Positions 56,180 through 64,000 of a stretch of DNA of 64,000 nucleotides are shown here, one piece after another. The DNA is from Rhizobium sp. SSA_523. Its GTDB lineage: Bacteria; Pseudomonadota; Alphaproteobacteria; Rhizobiales; Rhizobiaceae. The notes under the pieces were generated by a model that saw only the letters and a list, made by a program, of their open reading frames with translations, ran no database searches and had not been told where the DNA came from. The stretch's first letter is position 1. Each line of letters opens with the position of its first letter. The DNA lies in assembly GCF_030435705.1 (NCBI RefSeq), contig NZ_CP129382.1, forward strand, positions 558,001 to 622,000, given 5' to 3'. The position numbers and the translations under genes were made by a program.

Positions 56180-56502
56180 GGCAAAGTCGCGCAAGCGCGC
56201 TTTGCCAGCGGCGCCGGCATCGTCGCTTCGATCGTCGAGTAAGGCAATTTCGGCAGCTTTGGGCGGCGAGCCGAAAGCTGCCGACGCTTTGAAGGACGGG
56301 CAAAGTCGCGCAAGCGCGCTTTGCTATTTGGACTCTCGGCAAAGTCGCGCAAGCGCGCTTTGCCAAAAGACAAGCAAGCATGCGCGAGCGCAGTTTGCCC
56401 GCCGCCAGTCGGCGAGACTATGAAAAAATACGCGGGCAGGGGGCGAAAGCCCCTTGCTTGTGACACAAAAATGTAGCAAATGGCGCGCGAGCGCGATTTG
56501 CC
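56180..56502 (+). repeat. Cluster of five related hairpins (GGCAAAG...CTTTGCC family)
   Basis: Three near-identical copies of a 26-27 base element (56180-56206, 56299-56324, 56338-56364) fold as GGCAAAG-T-CGCGC / GCGCG-CTTTGCC, a 12-bp stem with one bulged T. Two diverged relatives follow (about 56374-56399 and 56476-56502), the latter GCAAAT-GG-CGCGC / GCGCG-ATTTGC, where stem changes are compensated. They fill the gap between tuf2 and rpsJ. The arms' pairing is kept while sequence changes, suggesting selection on structure or a palindromic mobile repeat. Confidence 0.8.
56210..56242 (+). pseudogene. Duplicated last ten codons and stop of tuf
   Basis: These 33 bases equal the final codons ([10 protein letters not shown]) and TAA of tuf2, carried by the second unit of the tandem duplication. 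No start or ribosome site is attached, so it is a fragment only. Confidence 0.85.
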
Positions 56503-56702
56503 GCCTGCTTCGACTTTTCGGGCAGGCAGACCAATCCAGAAGGTGGGCTTTTGGCCCGAAGAGTGGATGGGGATAGGGACCAGCAGAGCTGGCTCCTCTG
56601 TCCCCCTCGATCTTTGACACCGGTGGTCCGCCTTTGAGAGAAAACGCCCCTGTGCCGTCAGTTTGGTGCCGGGGAAGAACAGAGAAACAAGGATAACGTC
56701 GA
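56503..56702 (+). promoter_or_regulatory. Leader region of the S10 operon
   Basis: 200 bases between the hairpin cluster and rpsJ. They contain GGGC-TTTTG-GCCC (around 56546-56556) and GGGAC/GTCCC (56576-56580 with 56600-56604) enclosing CCAGC-AGA-GCTGG. In E. coli L4 controls this operon through its leader; the same role here is only suggested by position. TTTGACAC near 56612 could be a -35 element, but no convincing -10 follows. Confidence 0.3.
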
Positions 56703-57011
56703 ATGAACGGCCAAAATATCCGCATTCGCCTGAAGGCGTTCGATCACCGGATCCTCGATGCTTCTACGCGCGAGATCGTGTCGACGGCGAAGCGCACCGG
56801 TGCTAGCGTCCGGGGCCCCGTTCCGCTTCCGACCCGCATCGAGAAGTTTACGGTTAACCGGTCCCCTCACATCGACAAGAAGAGTCGCGAACAGTTCGAG
56901 ATGCGCACGCATAAGCGTCTTCTCGACATCGTTGATCCCACCCCGCAGACGGTAGACGCGCTGATGAAGCTCGATCTCGCCGCAGGCGTCGACGTGGAAA
57001 TCAAGCTCTGA
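56703..57011 (+). CDS. rpsJ: 30S ribosomal protein S10 / NusE
   Basis: 102 aa. [45 protein letters not shown]; head protein of the small subunit that also joins NusB in antitermination and binds NusG. The start follows AAGGATAACGTCGA. It is the first gene of the S10 cluster, after the hairpin-rich gap behind tuf2. Confidence 0.99.
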   Translation: MNGQNIRIRLKAFDHRILDASTREIVSTAKRTGASVRGPVPLPTRIEKFTVNRSPHIDKKSREQFEMRTHKRLLDIVDPTPQTVDALMKLDLAAGVDVEIKL

Positions 57012-57049
57012 GGCTGAAAGTCTTAGGCTGAGTGAGAAGGATTGAACCG

Positions 57050-57691
57050 ATGCGTTCAGGTGTAATTGCACAGAAGGTCGGAATGACCCGCGTCTACAAC
57101 GACGCCGGCGAACATGTTCCGGTAACGGTTCTGCGCGTCGACAACTGCCAGGTTGTTGCGCAGCGGACCGTCGAAAAGAACGGCTACACAGCTGTTCAGC
57201 TTGGCTCTGGCCAGGCAAAGGTCAAGAACACAACAAAGGCAATGCGCGGCCATTTCGCCGTTGCCCAGGTCGAGCCGAAGCAGAAACTCGTCGAGTTTCG
57301 CGTCGATGCCGACAACCTCGTCGATGTCGGCGCTGCGCTGACGCCGAGCCATTTTACGGCCGGCCAGCTGGTGGACGTTACCGGCACCTCGATCGGTAAG
57401 GGTTTCGCCGGCGCCATGAAGCGCCACAACTTCGGCGGTCTTCGGGCCACGCACGGTGTGTCGGTCTCGCACCGTTCGCACGGTTCGACCGGTAACAACC
57501 AGGACCCGGGCAAGGTCTGGAAGGGCAAGCGCATGGCCGGCCATATGGGCCAGACGCGTGTCACCACCCAGAACCTCGAAGTGGTTTCGACCGACGAAGA
57601 TCGCGGTCTGATCCTCGTCAAGGGTGCCGTCCCCGGTTCGAAGGGTTCCTGGATCATCGTCCGCGACGCCGTCAAGTCGGCCGCGAAGTAA
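57050..57691 (+). CDS. rplC: 50S ribosomal protein L3
   Basis: 213 aa from [30 protein letters not shown]. An early assembly protein whose long loop ([33 protein letters not shown]) reaches the peptidyl transferase centre. The glutamine in this loop is the usual methylation site. Preceded by GAGAAGGATTGAACCG. Confidence 0.99.
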   Translation: MRSGVIAQKVGMTRVYNDAGEHVPVTVLRVDNCQVVAQRTVEKNGYTAVQLGSGQAKVKNTTKAMRGHFAVAQVEPKQKLVEFRVDADNLVDVGAALTPSHFTAGQLVDVTGTSIGKGFAGAMKRHNFGGLRATHGVSVSHRSHGSTGNNQDPGKVWKGKRMAGHMGQTRVTTQNLEVVSTDEDRGLILVKGAVPGSKGSWIIVRDAVKSAAK

Positions 57692-57705
57692 GGGAGCCTA
57701 AGCAC

Positions 57706-58326
57706 ATGGAATTCAACGTCACGACCCTTGAGGGTAAGGACGCAGGCAAAGTCTCCCTTTCGGATGAGATCTTCGGCCTCGATCCCCGCCAGGACATTCT
57801 GGCACGCATGGTACGCTGGCAGCTTGCCAAGAAGCAGCAGGGTACCCACAAGACAAAGAGCCGTTCCGAGGTCGCTCGCACCGGTTCGAAAATGTACAAG
57901 CAGAAGGGTACGGGCCGCGCTCGTCACCATTCAGCACGCGCTCCGCAGTTCCGCGGCGGTGGTAAGGCTCATGGTCCGGTTGTCCGCAGCCACGAGCATG
58001 ACCTGCCGAAGAAGGTGCGCGCTCTGGCGCTCCGCCACGCTCTGTCTGCAAAGCTGAAGGCCGAAGAGCTGATCATCGTCGATCAGATCGTCGCCTCCGA
58101 CGCCAAGACCAAGGCTGTTGCCGGTACGCTTGCAGGTCTCGGCCTGACCAATGCGCTGGTCATCGGCGGTGCTGAAGTCGACACCAATTTCAAGCTCGCG
58201 GCTCAGAACATCCCGAACATCGATGTTCTGCCGGTTCAGGGCATCAATGTTTACGACATCCTGCGTTGCGGCAAGCTCGTCTTGTCCAAGGCGGCGGTGG
58301 AAGCTCTGGAGGAGCGGTTCAAATGA
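57706..58326 (+). CDS. rplD: 50S ribosomal protein L4
   Basis: 206 aa. [56 protein letters not shown]; the central extended loop ([24 protein letters not shown]) lines the peptide exit tunnel and is where macrolide resistance changes arise. L4 represses the S10 operon in E. coli. Its stop overlaps the rplW start (ATGA). Confidence 0.99.
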   Translation: MEFNVTTLEGKDAGKVSLSDEIFGLDPRQDILARMVRWQLAKKQQGTHKTKSRSEVARTGSKMYKQKGTGRARHHSARAPQFRGGGKAHGPVVRSHEHDLPKKVRALALRHALSAKLKAEELIIVDQIVASDAKTKAVAGTLAGLGLTNALVIGGAEVDTNFKLAAQNIPNIDVLPVQGINVYDILRCGKLVLSKAAVEALEERFK

Positions 58327-58616
58327 CGGATCTTCGCCACTATGATGTGATCGTATCGCCTGCGATCACCGAAAAGTCGACGCTGGTCTCTGAACAGAAC
58401 CAGGTCGTCTTCAATGTCGCCAAGGATGCCTCCAAGCCTGAAATCAAGGCTGCGGTTGAAGCGCTCTTCGGCGTCAAGGTCACGGCCGTCAACACGCTGA
58501 TCCGCAAGGGCAAGACAAAGCGTTTCCGCGGCTTCATCGGCAAGCAGAAGGACGTCAAGAAAGCCGTCGTCACGCTCGCCGAAGGTCAGTCCATCGACGT
58601 GTCGACGGGCGTCTGA
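58323..58616 (+). CDS. rplW: 50S ribosomal protein L23
   Basis: 97 aa from [27 protein letters not shown], overlapping the rplD stop by 4 bases. L23 lies at the tunnel exit and docks trigger factor and SRP. The extended loop ([27 protein letters not shown]) is present. Confidence 0.98.
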   Translation: MTDLRHYDVIVSPAITEKSTLVSEQNQVVFNVAKDASKPEIKAAVEALFGVKVTAVNTLIRKGKTKRFRGFIGKQKDVKKAVVTLAEGQSIDVSTGV

Positions 58617-58633
58617 GCGAGGGAATAAGAACA

Positions 58634-59470
58634 ATGGCATTGAAAACCTTTAACCCGACGACACCGAGCCAGCGCCAGCTGGTCATTGTCGACCGCTCGG
58701 GCCTCTTCAAGGGTAAGCCCGTCAAGGCGCTGACCCAGGGTCTGACGTCCAAGGGCGGCCGCAACAATCTCGGCCGCATCACCGTCCGCTTTCGTGGCGG
58801 CGGGCACAAGCGCACCTATCGCCTGATCGACTTCAAGCGTCGCAAGTTCGACGTCGAGGGCACGGTAGAGCGTCTGGAATACGATCCGAACCGTACCGCC
58901 TTCATCGCATTGATCTCCTATGCGGATGGCGAACAGGCCTACATCCTGGCGCCGCAGCGCCTGGCTGTCGGCGACAAGGTCATCGCCTCCAGCAAGACCG
59001 TCGATGTCAAGCCCGGCAATGCTATGCCGCTGCAGTCCATCCCGGTCGGCTCCATCATCCACAATGTGGAAATGAAGCCCGGCAAGGGCGGCCAGATCGC
59101 ACGTTCGGCTGGTGCTTACGCCCAGCTCGTCGGCCGCGATCAGGGCATGGCGATCCTTCGTCTGAACTCCGGCGAACAGCGCCTGGTGCACGGCTCCTGC
59201 CTGGCATCCATCGGTGCGGTCTCCAACCCGGAACATGGCAACATCAACGATGGCAAGGCCGGTCGTTCGCGTTGGCGGGGCAAGCGCCCGCATGTTCGCG
59301 GCGTGGTCATGAACCCTGTCGACCACCCGCATGGTGGTGGTGAAGGCCGCACCTCCGGTGGCCGTCACCCGGTTACCCCCTGGGGTAAGCCGACCAAGGG
59401 CAAGCGCACGCGTTCGAACAAGTCGACCGACAAGTTCATCATGCGCTCGCGCCATCAGCTGAAGAAGTAA
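58634..59470 (+). CDS. rplB: 50S ribosomal protein L2
   Basis: 278 aa. [39 protein letters not shown]-binding OB and SH3-like domains, then the C-terminal extension [28 protein letters not shown] containing the conserved histidine close to the peptidyl transferase centre. Needed for subunit association and tRNA binding. Confidence 0.99.
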   Translation: MALKTFNPTTPSQRQLVIVDRSGLFKGKPVKALTQGLTSKGGRNNLGRITVRFRGGGHKRTYRLIDFKRRKFDVEGTVERLEYDPNRTAFIALISYADGEQAYILAPQRLAVGDKVIASSKTVDVKPGNAMPLQSIPVGSIIHNVEMKPGKGGQIARSAGAYAQLVGRDQGMAILRLNSGEQRLVHGSCLASIGAVSNPEHGNINDGKAGRSRWRGKRPHVRGVVMNPVDHPHGGGEGRTSGGRHPVTPWGKPTKGKRTRSNKSTDKFIMRSRHQLKK

Positions 59471-59486
59471 GAGAAGGAAGTCAGGT

Positions 59487-59765
59487 ATGGCTCGTTCAGT
59501 ATGGAAAGGCCCGTTCGTTGACGGATACCTTCTCAAGAAGGCTGAGAAGGTTCGCGAGAGCGGTCGCAGTGAAGTGATCAAGATCTGGAGCCGTCGCTCC
59601 ACGATCCTGCCGCAGTTCGTCGGCTTGACCTTCGGCGTCTACAACGGCAGCAAGCATGTTCCGGTCAGCGTCAACGAAGACATGGTCGGCCACAAGTTTG
59701 GTGAATTCTCTCCGACCCGGACCTATTACGGTCACGGTGCGGACAAGAAGGCAAAGAGGAAGTAA
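59487..59765 (+). CDS. rpsS: 30S ribosomal protein S19
   Basis: 92 aa. [60 protein letters not shown]; head protein forming a complex with S13 near the A site. Ends [10 protein letters not shown]. Two bases separate its stop from rplV. Confidence 0.99.
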   Translation: MARSVWKGPFVDGYLLKKAEKVRESGRSEVIKIWSRRSTILPQFVGLTFGVYNGSKHVPVSVNEDMVGHKFGEFSPTRTYYGHGADKKAKRK

Positions 59766-59767
59766 TC

Positions 59768-60157
59768 ATGGCGAAGGCTAAGACCGAACGCCGGCTGAAG
59801 GACAACGAGGCCCAGGCCGTTGCCCGTACGCTCCGCGTCAGCCCGCAGAAGCTGAACCTGGTTGCCGCCATGATCCGCGGCAAGAAGGTTGACCGCGCTC
59901 TGGCAGAACTCGAATTCTCCCGCAAGCGCATCTCCGACCAGGTCAAGAAGACCCTGGAATCGGCGATCGCCAATGCCGAGAACAACCACGACCTCGACGT
60001 CGACAGCCTGATCGTGGCGGAAGCCTATGTCGGCAAGTCGATCACCATGAAGCGTTTCCACGCTCGTGGCCGCGGCCGCGCTTCCCGCATCGAGAAGCCG
60101 TTCGCGCACCTCACGATCGTTGTTCGTGAAGTCGAGGAAAAAGGGGAGGCCGCATAA
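59768..60157 (+). CDS. rplV: 50S ribosomal protein L22
   Basis: 129 aa. [48 protein letters not shown]; the long beta-hairpin ([29 protein letters not shown]) reaches into the exit tunnel. Its stop shares a base with the rpsC start (TAATG). Confidence 0.99.
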   Translation: MAKAKTERRLKDNEAQAVARTLRVSPQKLNLVAAMIRGKKVDRALAELEFSRKRISDQVKKTLESAIANAENNHDLDVDSLIVAEAYVGKSITMKRFHARGRGRASRIEKPFAHLTIVVREVEEKGEAA

Positions 60158-60876
60158 TGGGTCAGAAAATCAATCCGATCGGCTTCCGCCTCGGCATCAA
60201 CCGCACATGGGATAGCCGCTGGTTCGCAGACAATGCCGAATACGGCCAGCTGCTGCACGAAGACCTGAAGATCCGCGCCTATCTGATGTCGGAACTGAAG
60301 CAGGCCGGCATCGCCAAGGTGGTCATCGAGCGTCCGCACAAGAAGTGCCGCGTCACGATCCACTCGGCCCGCCCGGGTCTGATCATCGGCAAGAAGGGCG
60401 CCGACATCGAAAAGCTCCGCAAGAAGCTTTCCGACATGACGTCCGCCGAAACGCATCTCAACATTGTTGAAGTGCGCAAGCCGGAAGTCGACGCAACCCT
60501 GGTTGCGCAGTCGATCGCTCAGCAGCTGGAACGCCGCGTGGCTTTCCGCCGCGCCATGAAGCGCTCGGTTCAGTCGGCCATGCGTTTGGGTGCCGAAGGC
60601 ATCAAGATCACCTGCGCCGGCCGTCTCGGCGGTGCGGAAATCGCGCGTACCGAATGGTATCGCGAAGGCCGCGTTCCGCTTCACACGCTGCGTGCAGACA
60701 TCGATTACGGTACGGCGGAAGCCGAGACCGCATTCGGTATCTGCGGCATCAAGGTCTGGATCTTCAAGGGCGAAATCCTTGAGCATGATCCGATGGCTTC
60801 CGAACGTCGCGCTCTCGAAGGCGATGCGCAGGGTCCGGCTAGCCGCGACCGTGACCGTCGTCGCGAAAACGCTTGA
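60157..60876 (+). CDS. rpsC: 30S ribosomal protein S3
   Basis: 239 aa. [30 protein letters not shown]; contains a type II KH domain with the GxxG loop in [20 protein letters not shown], and the C-terminal domain with [39 protein letters not shown]. It forms part of the mRNA entry helicase. A short basic tail ([12 protein letters not shown]) closes the protein. Confidence 0.99.
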   Translation: MGQKINPIGFRLGINRTWDSRWFADNAEYGQLLHEDLKIRAYLMSELKQAGIAKVVIERPHKKCRVTIHSARPGLIIGKKGADIEKLRKKLSDMTSAETHLNIVEVRKPEVDATLVAQSIAQQLERRVAFRRAMKRSVQSAMRLGAEGIKITCAGRLGGAEIARTEWYREGRVPLHTLRADIDYGTAEAETAFGICGIKVWIFKGEILEHDPMASERRALEGDAQGPASRDRDRRRENA

Positions 60877-60914
60877 TTGGCGCTGGCGAAAGATAAGCTC
60901 GGAGAAGTAAGAAA

Positions 60915-61328
60915 ATGTTGCAGCCAAAGCGTACCAAGTACCGCAAGCAGTTCAAGGGCCGCATCAAGGGCGTGGCCAAGGGTGGCTTCGACCTGGCATT
61001 CGGTGAATTCGGCCTCAAGGCTCTGGAACCGAACCGTGTGAACGCTCGTGAGATCGAAGCAGCACGTCGTGCGATCACCCGTTACATGAAGCGCGCTGGT
61101 CGCGTTTGGATCCGCGTCTTCCCGGATACTCCGGTCACGGCAAAGCCGACCGAAGTGCGTATGGGTAAGGGCAAGGGTTCGGTGGAATACTGGGCTTGCA
61201 AGGTCAAGCCCGGCCGCATGATGTTTGAGATCGACGGTGTGTCCGAGGAAATCGCCCGCGAGGCGCTGCGTCTCGGTTCCGCCAAGCTCTCGGTCAAGAC
61301 GCGCTTTGTACAGCGCATCGCAGAGTAA
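60915..61328 (+). CDS. rplP: 50S ribosomal protein L16
   Basis: 137 aa. [60 protein letters not shown]; binds near the A-site tRNA elbow. [30 protein letters not shown] has the arginine that is hydroxylated in some bacteria. Confidence 0.99.
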   Translation: MLQPKRTKYRKQFKGRIKGVAKGGFDLAFGEFGLKALEPNRVNAREIEAARRAITRYMKRAGRVWIRVFPDTPVTAKPTEVRMGKGKGSVEYWACKVKPGRMMFEIDGVSEEIAREALRLGSAKLSVKTRFVQRIAE

Positions 61329-61340
61329 GGGGTTAGGCAC

Positions 61341-61541
61341 ATGAAAGCCGAAGAAGTACGCGGCCTCACGGCCGACCAGCTCAAGGACAAGCTTGCGGAG
61401 CTCAAGAAGGAGCAGTTCAACCTGCGCTTCCAGAAGGCCACCGGTCAGCTTGAGAAGTCCTCGCGCATCAATGAAGTTCGCAAGGACATCGCTCGCGTGA
61501 AAACCATTGCCCGCCAGAAGGCGGCAGAAGCAAAGGCCTAA
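61341..61541 (+). CDS. rpmC: 50S ribosomal protein L29
   Basis: 66 aa, two-helix protein at the tunnel exit next to L23. [56 protein letters not shown]; a GGGGTTAGGCAC site precedes the start. Confidence 0.98.
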   Translation: MKAEEVRGLTADQLKDKLAELKKEQFNLRFQKATGQLEKSSRINEVRKDIARVKTIARQKAAEAKA

Positions 61542-61553
61542 GGGAAGAACAAT

Positions 61554-61790
61554 ATGCCGAAGCGCATTCTGCAGGGCGTCGTGGTCAGCGACAAGAACGA
61601 CAAAACGGTAGTTGTCCGGGTCGAGCGTCGATTCGCTCACCCGCTGCTCCAGAAGACCGTTCGTCGTTCCAAGAAGTACAAGGCCCACGACGAGAACAAT
61701 CAGTACAAGACCGGTGATGTCGTCTCCATCCAGGAGTGTGCACCGATTTCCAAGGATAAGTGCTGGACGGTCATTTCCGCCCAGGCTTGA
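61554..61790 (+). CDS. rpsQ: 30S ribosomal protein S17
   Basis: 78 aa, OB-fold protein bound at the base of helix 11 of 16S r[64 protein letters not shown]. It is the last gene of the S10 cluster; a terminator follows before rplN. Confidence 0.99.
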   Translation: MPKRILQGVVVSDKNDKTVVVRVERRFAHPLLQKTVRRSKKYKAHDENNQYKTGDVVSIQECAPISKDKCWTVISAQA

Positions 61791-61804
61791 TAATGCAGTA
61801 AATT

Positions 61805-61828
61805 GCGGCAGGCCCTTGCGTCTGCCGC
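61805..61828 (+). repeat. Hairpin after rpsQ
   Basis: GCGGCAG (61805-61811) pairs with CTGCCGC (61822-61828), 10-base loop, 15 bases after the rpsQ stop. Confidence 0.5.
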
Positions 61829-61859
61829 AGAATTCTGTATGAAGCAGCGCATTGGCGCA

Positions 61860-61891
61860 GAACGCCCGGTTGACGGGCGTTCTTTTGCTTT
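61860..61891 (+). terminator. Rho-independent terminator/attenuator between rpsQ and rplN
   Basis: GAACGCCCG (61860-61868) and CGGGCGTTC (61874-61882) form a perfect 9-bp stem, loop GTTGA, followed by TTTTGCTTT. It splits the S10 cluster from the spc cluster inside what is often one transcript. Confidence 0.75.
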
Positions 61892-62026
61892 GAGAGCGCA
61901 GGGAAGGTCCGGCTTCGGAAACCGCCTTGGCAAGACCCCACCCGCGCACGAAAAAAATATGTCCATGAGCCGGAAAAGGGGGCTTTGCGCCCAACCGTTC
62001 CGGTCATTACGAGAAGGCGACCTGAC

Positions 62027-62395
62027 ATGATTCAGATGCAAACAAACCTCGACGTCGCGGATAATTCCGGCGCACGTCGTGTCATGTGCATCAAGGTGCT
62101 GGGCGGCTCCAAGCGCAAATACGCTTCGATCGGCGACGTTATCGTCGTGTCGATCAAGGAAGCGATCCCGCGGGGCCGCGTCAAGAAGGGCGACGTGATG
62201 AAGGCCGTCGTCGTTCGCACCGCCAAGGACATCCGCCGTGCTGACGGCAGCGTCATCCGCTTCGACAACAACGCAGCGGTCCTCATCGACAACAAGAAAG
62301 AGCCTATCGGCACCCGTATCTTCGGACCGGTTCCGCGCGAGCTTCGCGCCAAGAACCATATGAAGATCATCTCGCTGGCTCCGGAAGTACTCTAA
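62027..62395 (+). CDS. rplN: 50S ribosomal protein L14
   Basis: 122 aa from [57 protein letters not shown]. It joins L19 in an intersubunit bridge and is the binding site of RsfS. First gene of the spc cluster, 236 bases after rpsQ with a terminator in the gap, so it may have its own promoter. Confidence 0.99.
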   Translation: MIQMQTNLDVADNSGARRVMCIKVLGGSKRKYASIGDVIVVSIKEAIPRGRVKKGDVMKAVVVRTAKDIRRADGSVIRFDNNAAVLIDNKKEPIGTRIFGPVPRELRAKNHMKIISLAPEVL

Positions 62396-62410
62396 GGGAG
62401 CGGGATAGCC

Positions 62411-62719
62411 ATGCAAAAGATTCGCAAGGGCGACAACGTCGTCGTACTCACCGGCAAGGACAAGGGCCGCACCGGTGAAGTCATTCAAGTGATGCCGAAG
62501 GAAGATCGCGCTCTCGTGCGCGGTGTGAACATGGTCAAGCGCCACCAGCGCCAGACCCAGAACCAGGAAGCTGGCATCATCAACAAGGAAGCCTCCATCC
62601 ATCTGTCGAACATCGCGATCGTCGCGAAGGACGGCAAGCCGACCCGCGTAGGTTTCTCGGTCGTGGACGGCAAGAAGGTCCGTGTGGCCAAGCGTACGGG
62701 AGATGTGATCGATGGCTGA
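62411..62719 (+). CDS. rplX: 50S ribosomal protein L24
   Basis: 102 aa. The KOW motif is visible in [45 protein letters not shown]. An early assembly protein at the tunnel exit. Its 3' end overlaps rplE by 8 bases, indicating coupling. Confidence 0.99.
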   Translation: MQKIRKGDNVVVLTGKDKGRTGEVIQVMPKEDRALVRGVNMVKRHQRQTQNQEAGIINKEASIHLSNIAIVAKDGKPTRVGFSVVDGKKVRVAKRTGDVIDG

Positions 62720-63269
62720 GGCAAAGTACGAACCGCGTCTCAAGGCAGAATATGTGTCCCGCATCCGCAAGGCGATGCAGGAGCAGTTCTCCTACGCCAA
62801 CGAGATGCAGATCCCCCGGGTCGACAAGGTCGTGATCAACATGGGCGTGGGCGAGGCGACAGCCGATTCCAAGAAGCCCACGATTGCTGCCGGTGACCTG
62901 GCTGCCATTGCCGGCCAGAAGCCGGTCATCACGCGCGCTCGCAATTCCATCGCCGGCTTCAAGGTCCGCGAAGGCATGCCGATCGGCGCAAAGGTGACGC
63001 TGCGCGGTGCCCGCATGTATGAATTCCTGGATCGCCTGGTCAACATCGCGCTGCCGCGCGTTCGCGACTTCCGCGGCCTGAATCCGAAAAGCTTTGACGG
63101 CCGTGGCAACTTCGCCATGGGCATCAAGGAACACATCGTGTTCCCGGAGATCAATTACGACAAGGTTGATCAGATGTGGGGCATGGACATCATCGTTTGC
63201 ACGACGGCAACCTCGGACGACGAAGCTCGGGCTCTTCTGAAAGAGTTCAACTTCCCGTTCCGTCAGTAA
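62712..63269 (+). CDS. rplE: 50S ribosomal protein L5
   Basis: 185 aa. [47 protein letters not shown]; binds 5S rRNA in the central protuberance and contacts P-site t[27 protein letters not shown] and the C-terminal [20 protein letters not shown] are present. Confidence 0.99.
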   Translation: MAEAKYEPRLKAEYVSRIRKAMQEQFSYANEMQIPRVDKVVINMGVGEATADSKKPTIAAGDLAAIAGQKPVITRARNSIAGFKVREGMPIGAKVTLRGARMYEFLDRLVNIALPRVRDFRGLNPKSFDGRGNFAMGIKEHIVFPEINYDKVDQMWGMDIIVCTTATSDDEARALLKEFNFPFRQ

Positions 63270-63301
63270 CCGTAACGACGAGCGTAGAAAAGGAACTCGA
63301 T

Positions 63302-63607
63302 ATGGCGAAGACAAGCGCAATCGAAAAGAACAAGCGCCGCCGCAAGACGGTTGCCAACCATGCGGCCAAGCGTGCTGCCTTGAAGGCAACCATCATGAAC
63401 CAGGAGCTGCCGATCGAAGATCGCTTCAAGGCGACCTTGAAGCTGGCTTCCCTGCCGCGTGACGGTTCGAAGACCCGTATCCGTAACCGTTGCGAAGTGA
63501 CTGGCCGCCCGCGCGCCTTTTACCGCAAGCTCAAGATGTCCCGTATCGCCCTGCGCGAACTGGGCAACCTGGGCAAGGTTCCCGGTATCGTGAAGTCCAG
63601 CTGGTAA
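63302..63607 (+). CDS. rpsN: 30S ribosomal protein S14 (zinc-free form)
   Basis: 101 aa from [44 protein letters not shown] precedes it. This is the longer form lacking the CxxC zinc ribbon: the only cysteine is in [22 protein letters not shown]. It sits in the 30S head. The canonical position is between L5 and S8. Confidence 0.99.
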   Translation: MAKTSAIEKNKRRRKTVANHAAKRAALKATIMNQELPIEDRFKATLKLASLPRDGSKTRIRNRCEVTGRPRAFYRKLKMSRIALRELGNLGKVPGIVKSSW

Positions 63608-63619
63608 GGAGACGGTTCA

Positions 63620-64000
63620 ATGACCATGACTGATCCTCTGGGCGATATGCTCACCCGCATCCGCAATGGTGCAGCCCGCCGCAAGTCGTCCGTTTCGACT
63701 CCGGCATCCAAGCTGCGTGCACGCGTTCTCGACGTGCTGCAGGCCGAAGGCTACATCCGCGGTTACTCTGAGGTCGATTACGGCAACGGCAAGTCCGAGT
63801 TCGAAATCGAACTGAAGTATTACGAAGGCGCATCGGTGATCCGTGAGATCGGCCGCGTGTCCAAGCCGGGCCGCCGGGTCTATGTCTCGGTGAAGTCCAT
63901 TCCGCAGGTCGCGAACGGCCTCGGCATCACCATCCTTTCGACTCCGAAGGGTGTGATGGCCGATCATCAGGCGCGCGAACAGAACGTTGGTGGCGAGGTT
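63620..64000 (+). CDS. rpsH: 30S ribosomal protein S8, C-terminus cut by window end
   Basis: 127 codons are present, [40 protein letters not shown]...GYEG-less [61 protein letters not shown]. The family is about 132 aa here, so only the last few residues are missing. S8 binds the central domain of 16S rRNA and in E. coli represses the spc operon. GGAGACGGTTCA precedes the ATG. Confidence 0.98.
   Translation, partial: MTMTDPLGDMLTRIRNGAARRKSSVSTPASKLRARVLDVLQAEGYIRGYSEVDYGNGKSEFEIELKYYEGASVIREIGRVSKPGRRVYVSVKSIPQVANGLGITILSTPKGVMADHQAREQNVGGEV

Noticed and set aside
56180..56502. Possible CRISPR array
   Set aside because: The repeats are palindromes at irregular spacing, partly within a tandem duplication, with no uniform spacers and no cas genes.

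Overview
The window looks like chromosomal DNA of an alphaproteobacterium, most likely a Rhizobiaceae member (Rhizobium/Agrobacterium/Allorhizobium type). The reasons are the high GC content, the conserved gene orders (pyrB-pyrC, aroQ-accB-accC-aat, rne-amiC-mrcA-prfB, tRNA-Tyr/Gly-tuf-tRNA-Trp-secE-nusG-rplKAJL-rpoBC-rpsLG-fusA-tuf-S10/spc), the complex-I NDUFA12 homologue, and promoters of the TTGNNN-N17-TATAGA kind. No rRNA operon, CRISPR array, intact transposase or prophage is visible. Genus cannot be fixed without a database.

Bases 1-14.3 kb are housekeeping genes of mixed function: pyrimidine synthesis (pyrC-like, pyrB), an AidB-type acyl-CoA dehydrogenase, two small membrane proteins of unknown role, ruvX, an UPF0173 metallo-hydrolase, a periplasmic DUF3857/transglutaminase protein, the GatCAB amidotransferase genes split by a YjhX-type toxin gene and a GNAT gene, two more GNATs, NDUFA12 and a DUF2155 protein. 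From 14.4 to 21.8 kb a minus-strand block carries aat, accC, accB, aroQ, a DsbA-type oxidoreductase and a long RNase E whose ribosome binding site is buried in a hairpin. From 22.8 to 29.3 kb lie cell-wall genes (amidase, PBP1A), prfB with a programmed +1 frameshift, nadK and tRNA-Thr.

Bases 29.8-34.6 kb hold a compact signalling cluster: a CheW-like protein, a small periplasmic molybdopterin-oxidoreductase-fold protein translationally coupled to a hybrid histidine kinase (HK-REC-HPt), an RpfG-like HD-GYP response regulator and a stand-alone receiver. This is the least conventional part of the window and the best candidate for an undescribed system.

From 34.7 kb to the end the window is the core gene-expression region: rlmB/trmH, tRNA-Tyr, tRNA-Gly, tuf1, tRNA-Trp, secE-nusG, rplK-A-J-L, rpoB-C, rpsL-G-fusA-tuf2, and the S10/spc ribosomal protein clusters up to rpsH, cut by the window end. 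Points of interest are two tuf genes encoding identical proteins, a 119-bp tandem duplication of the tuf2 3' end with a family of five strong hairpins before rpsJ, a 272-bp MITE-like element with 22-bp inverted ends upstream of rpsL, ribosomal-leader hairpins, and an internal terminator between rpsQ and rplN.
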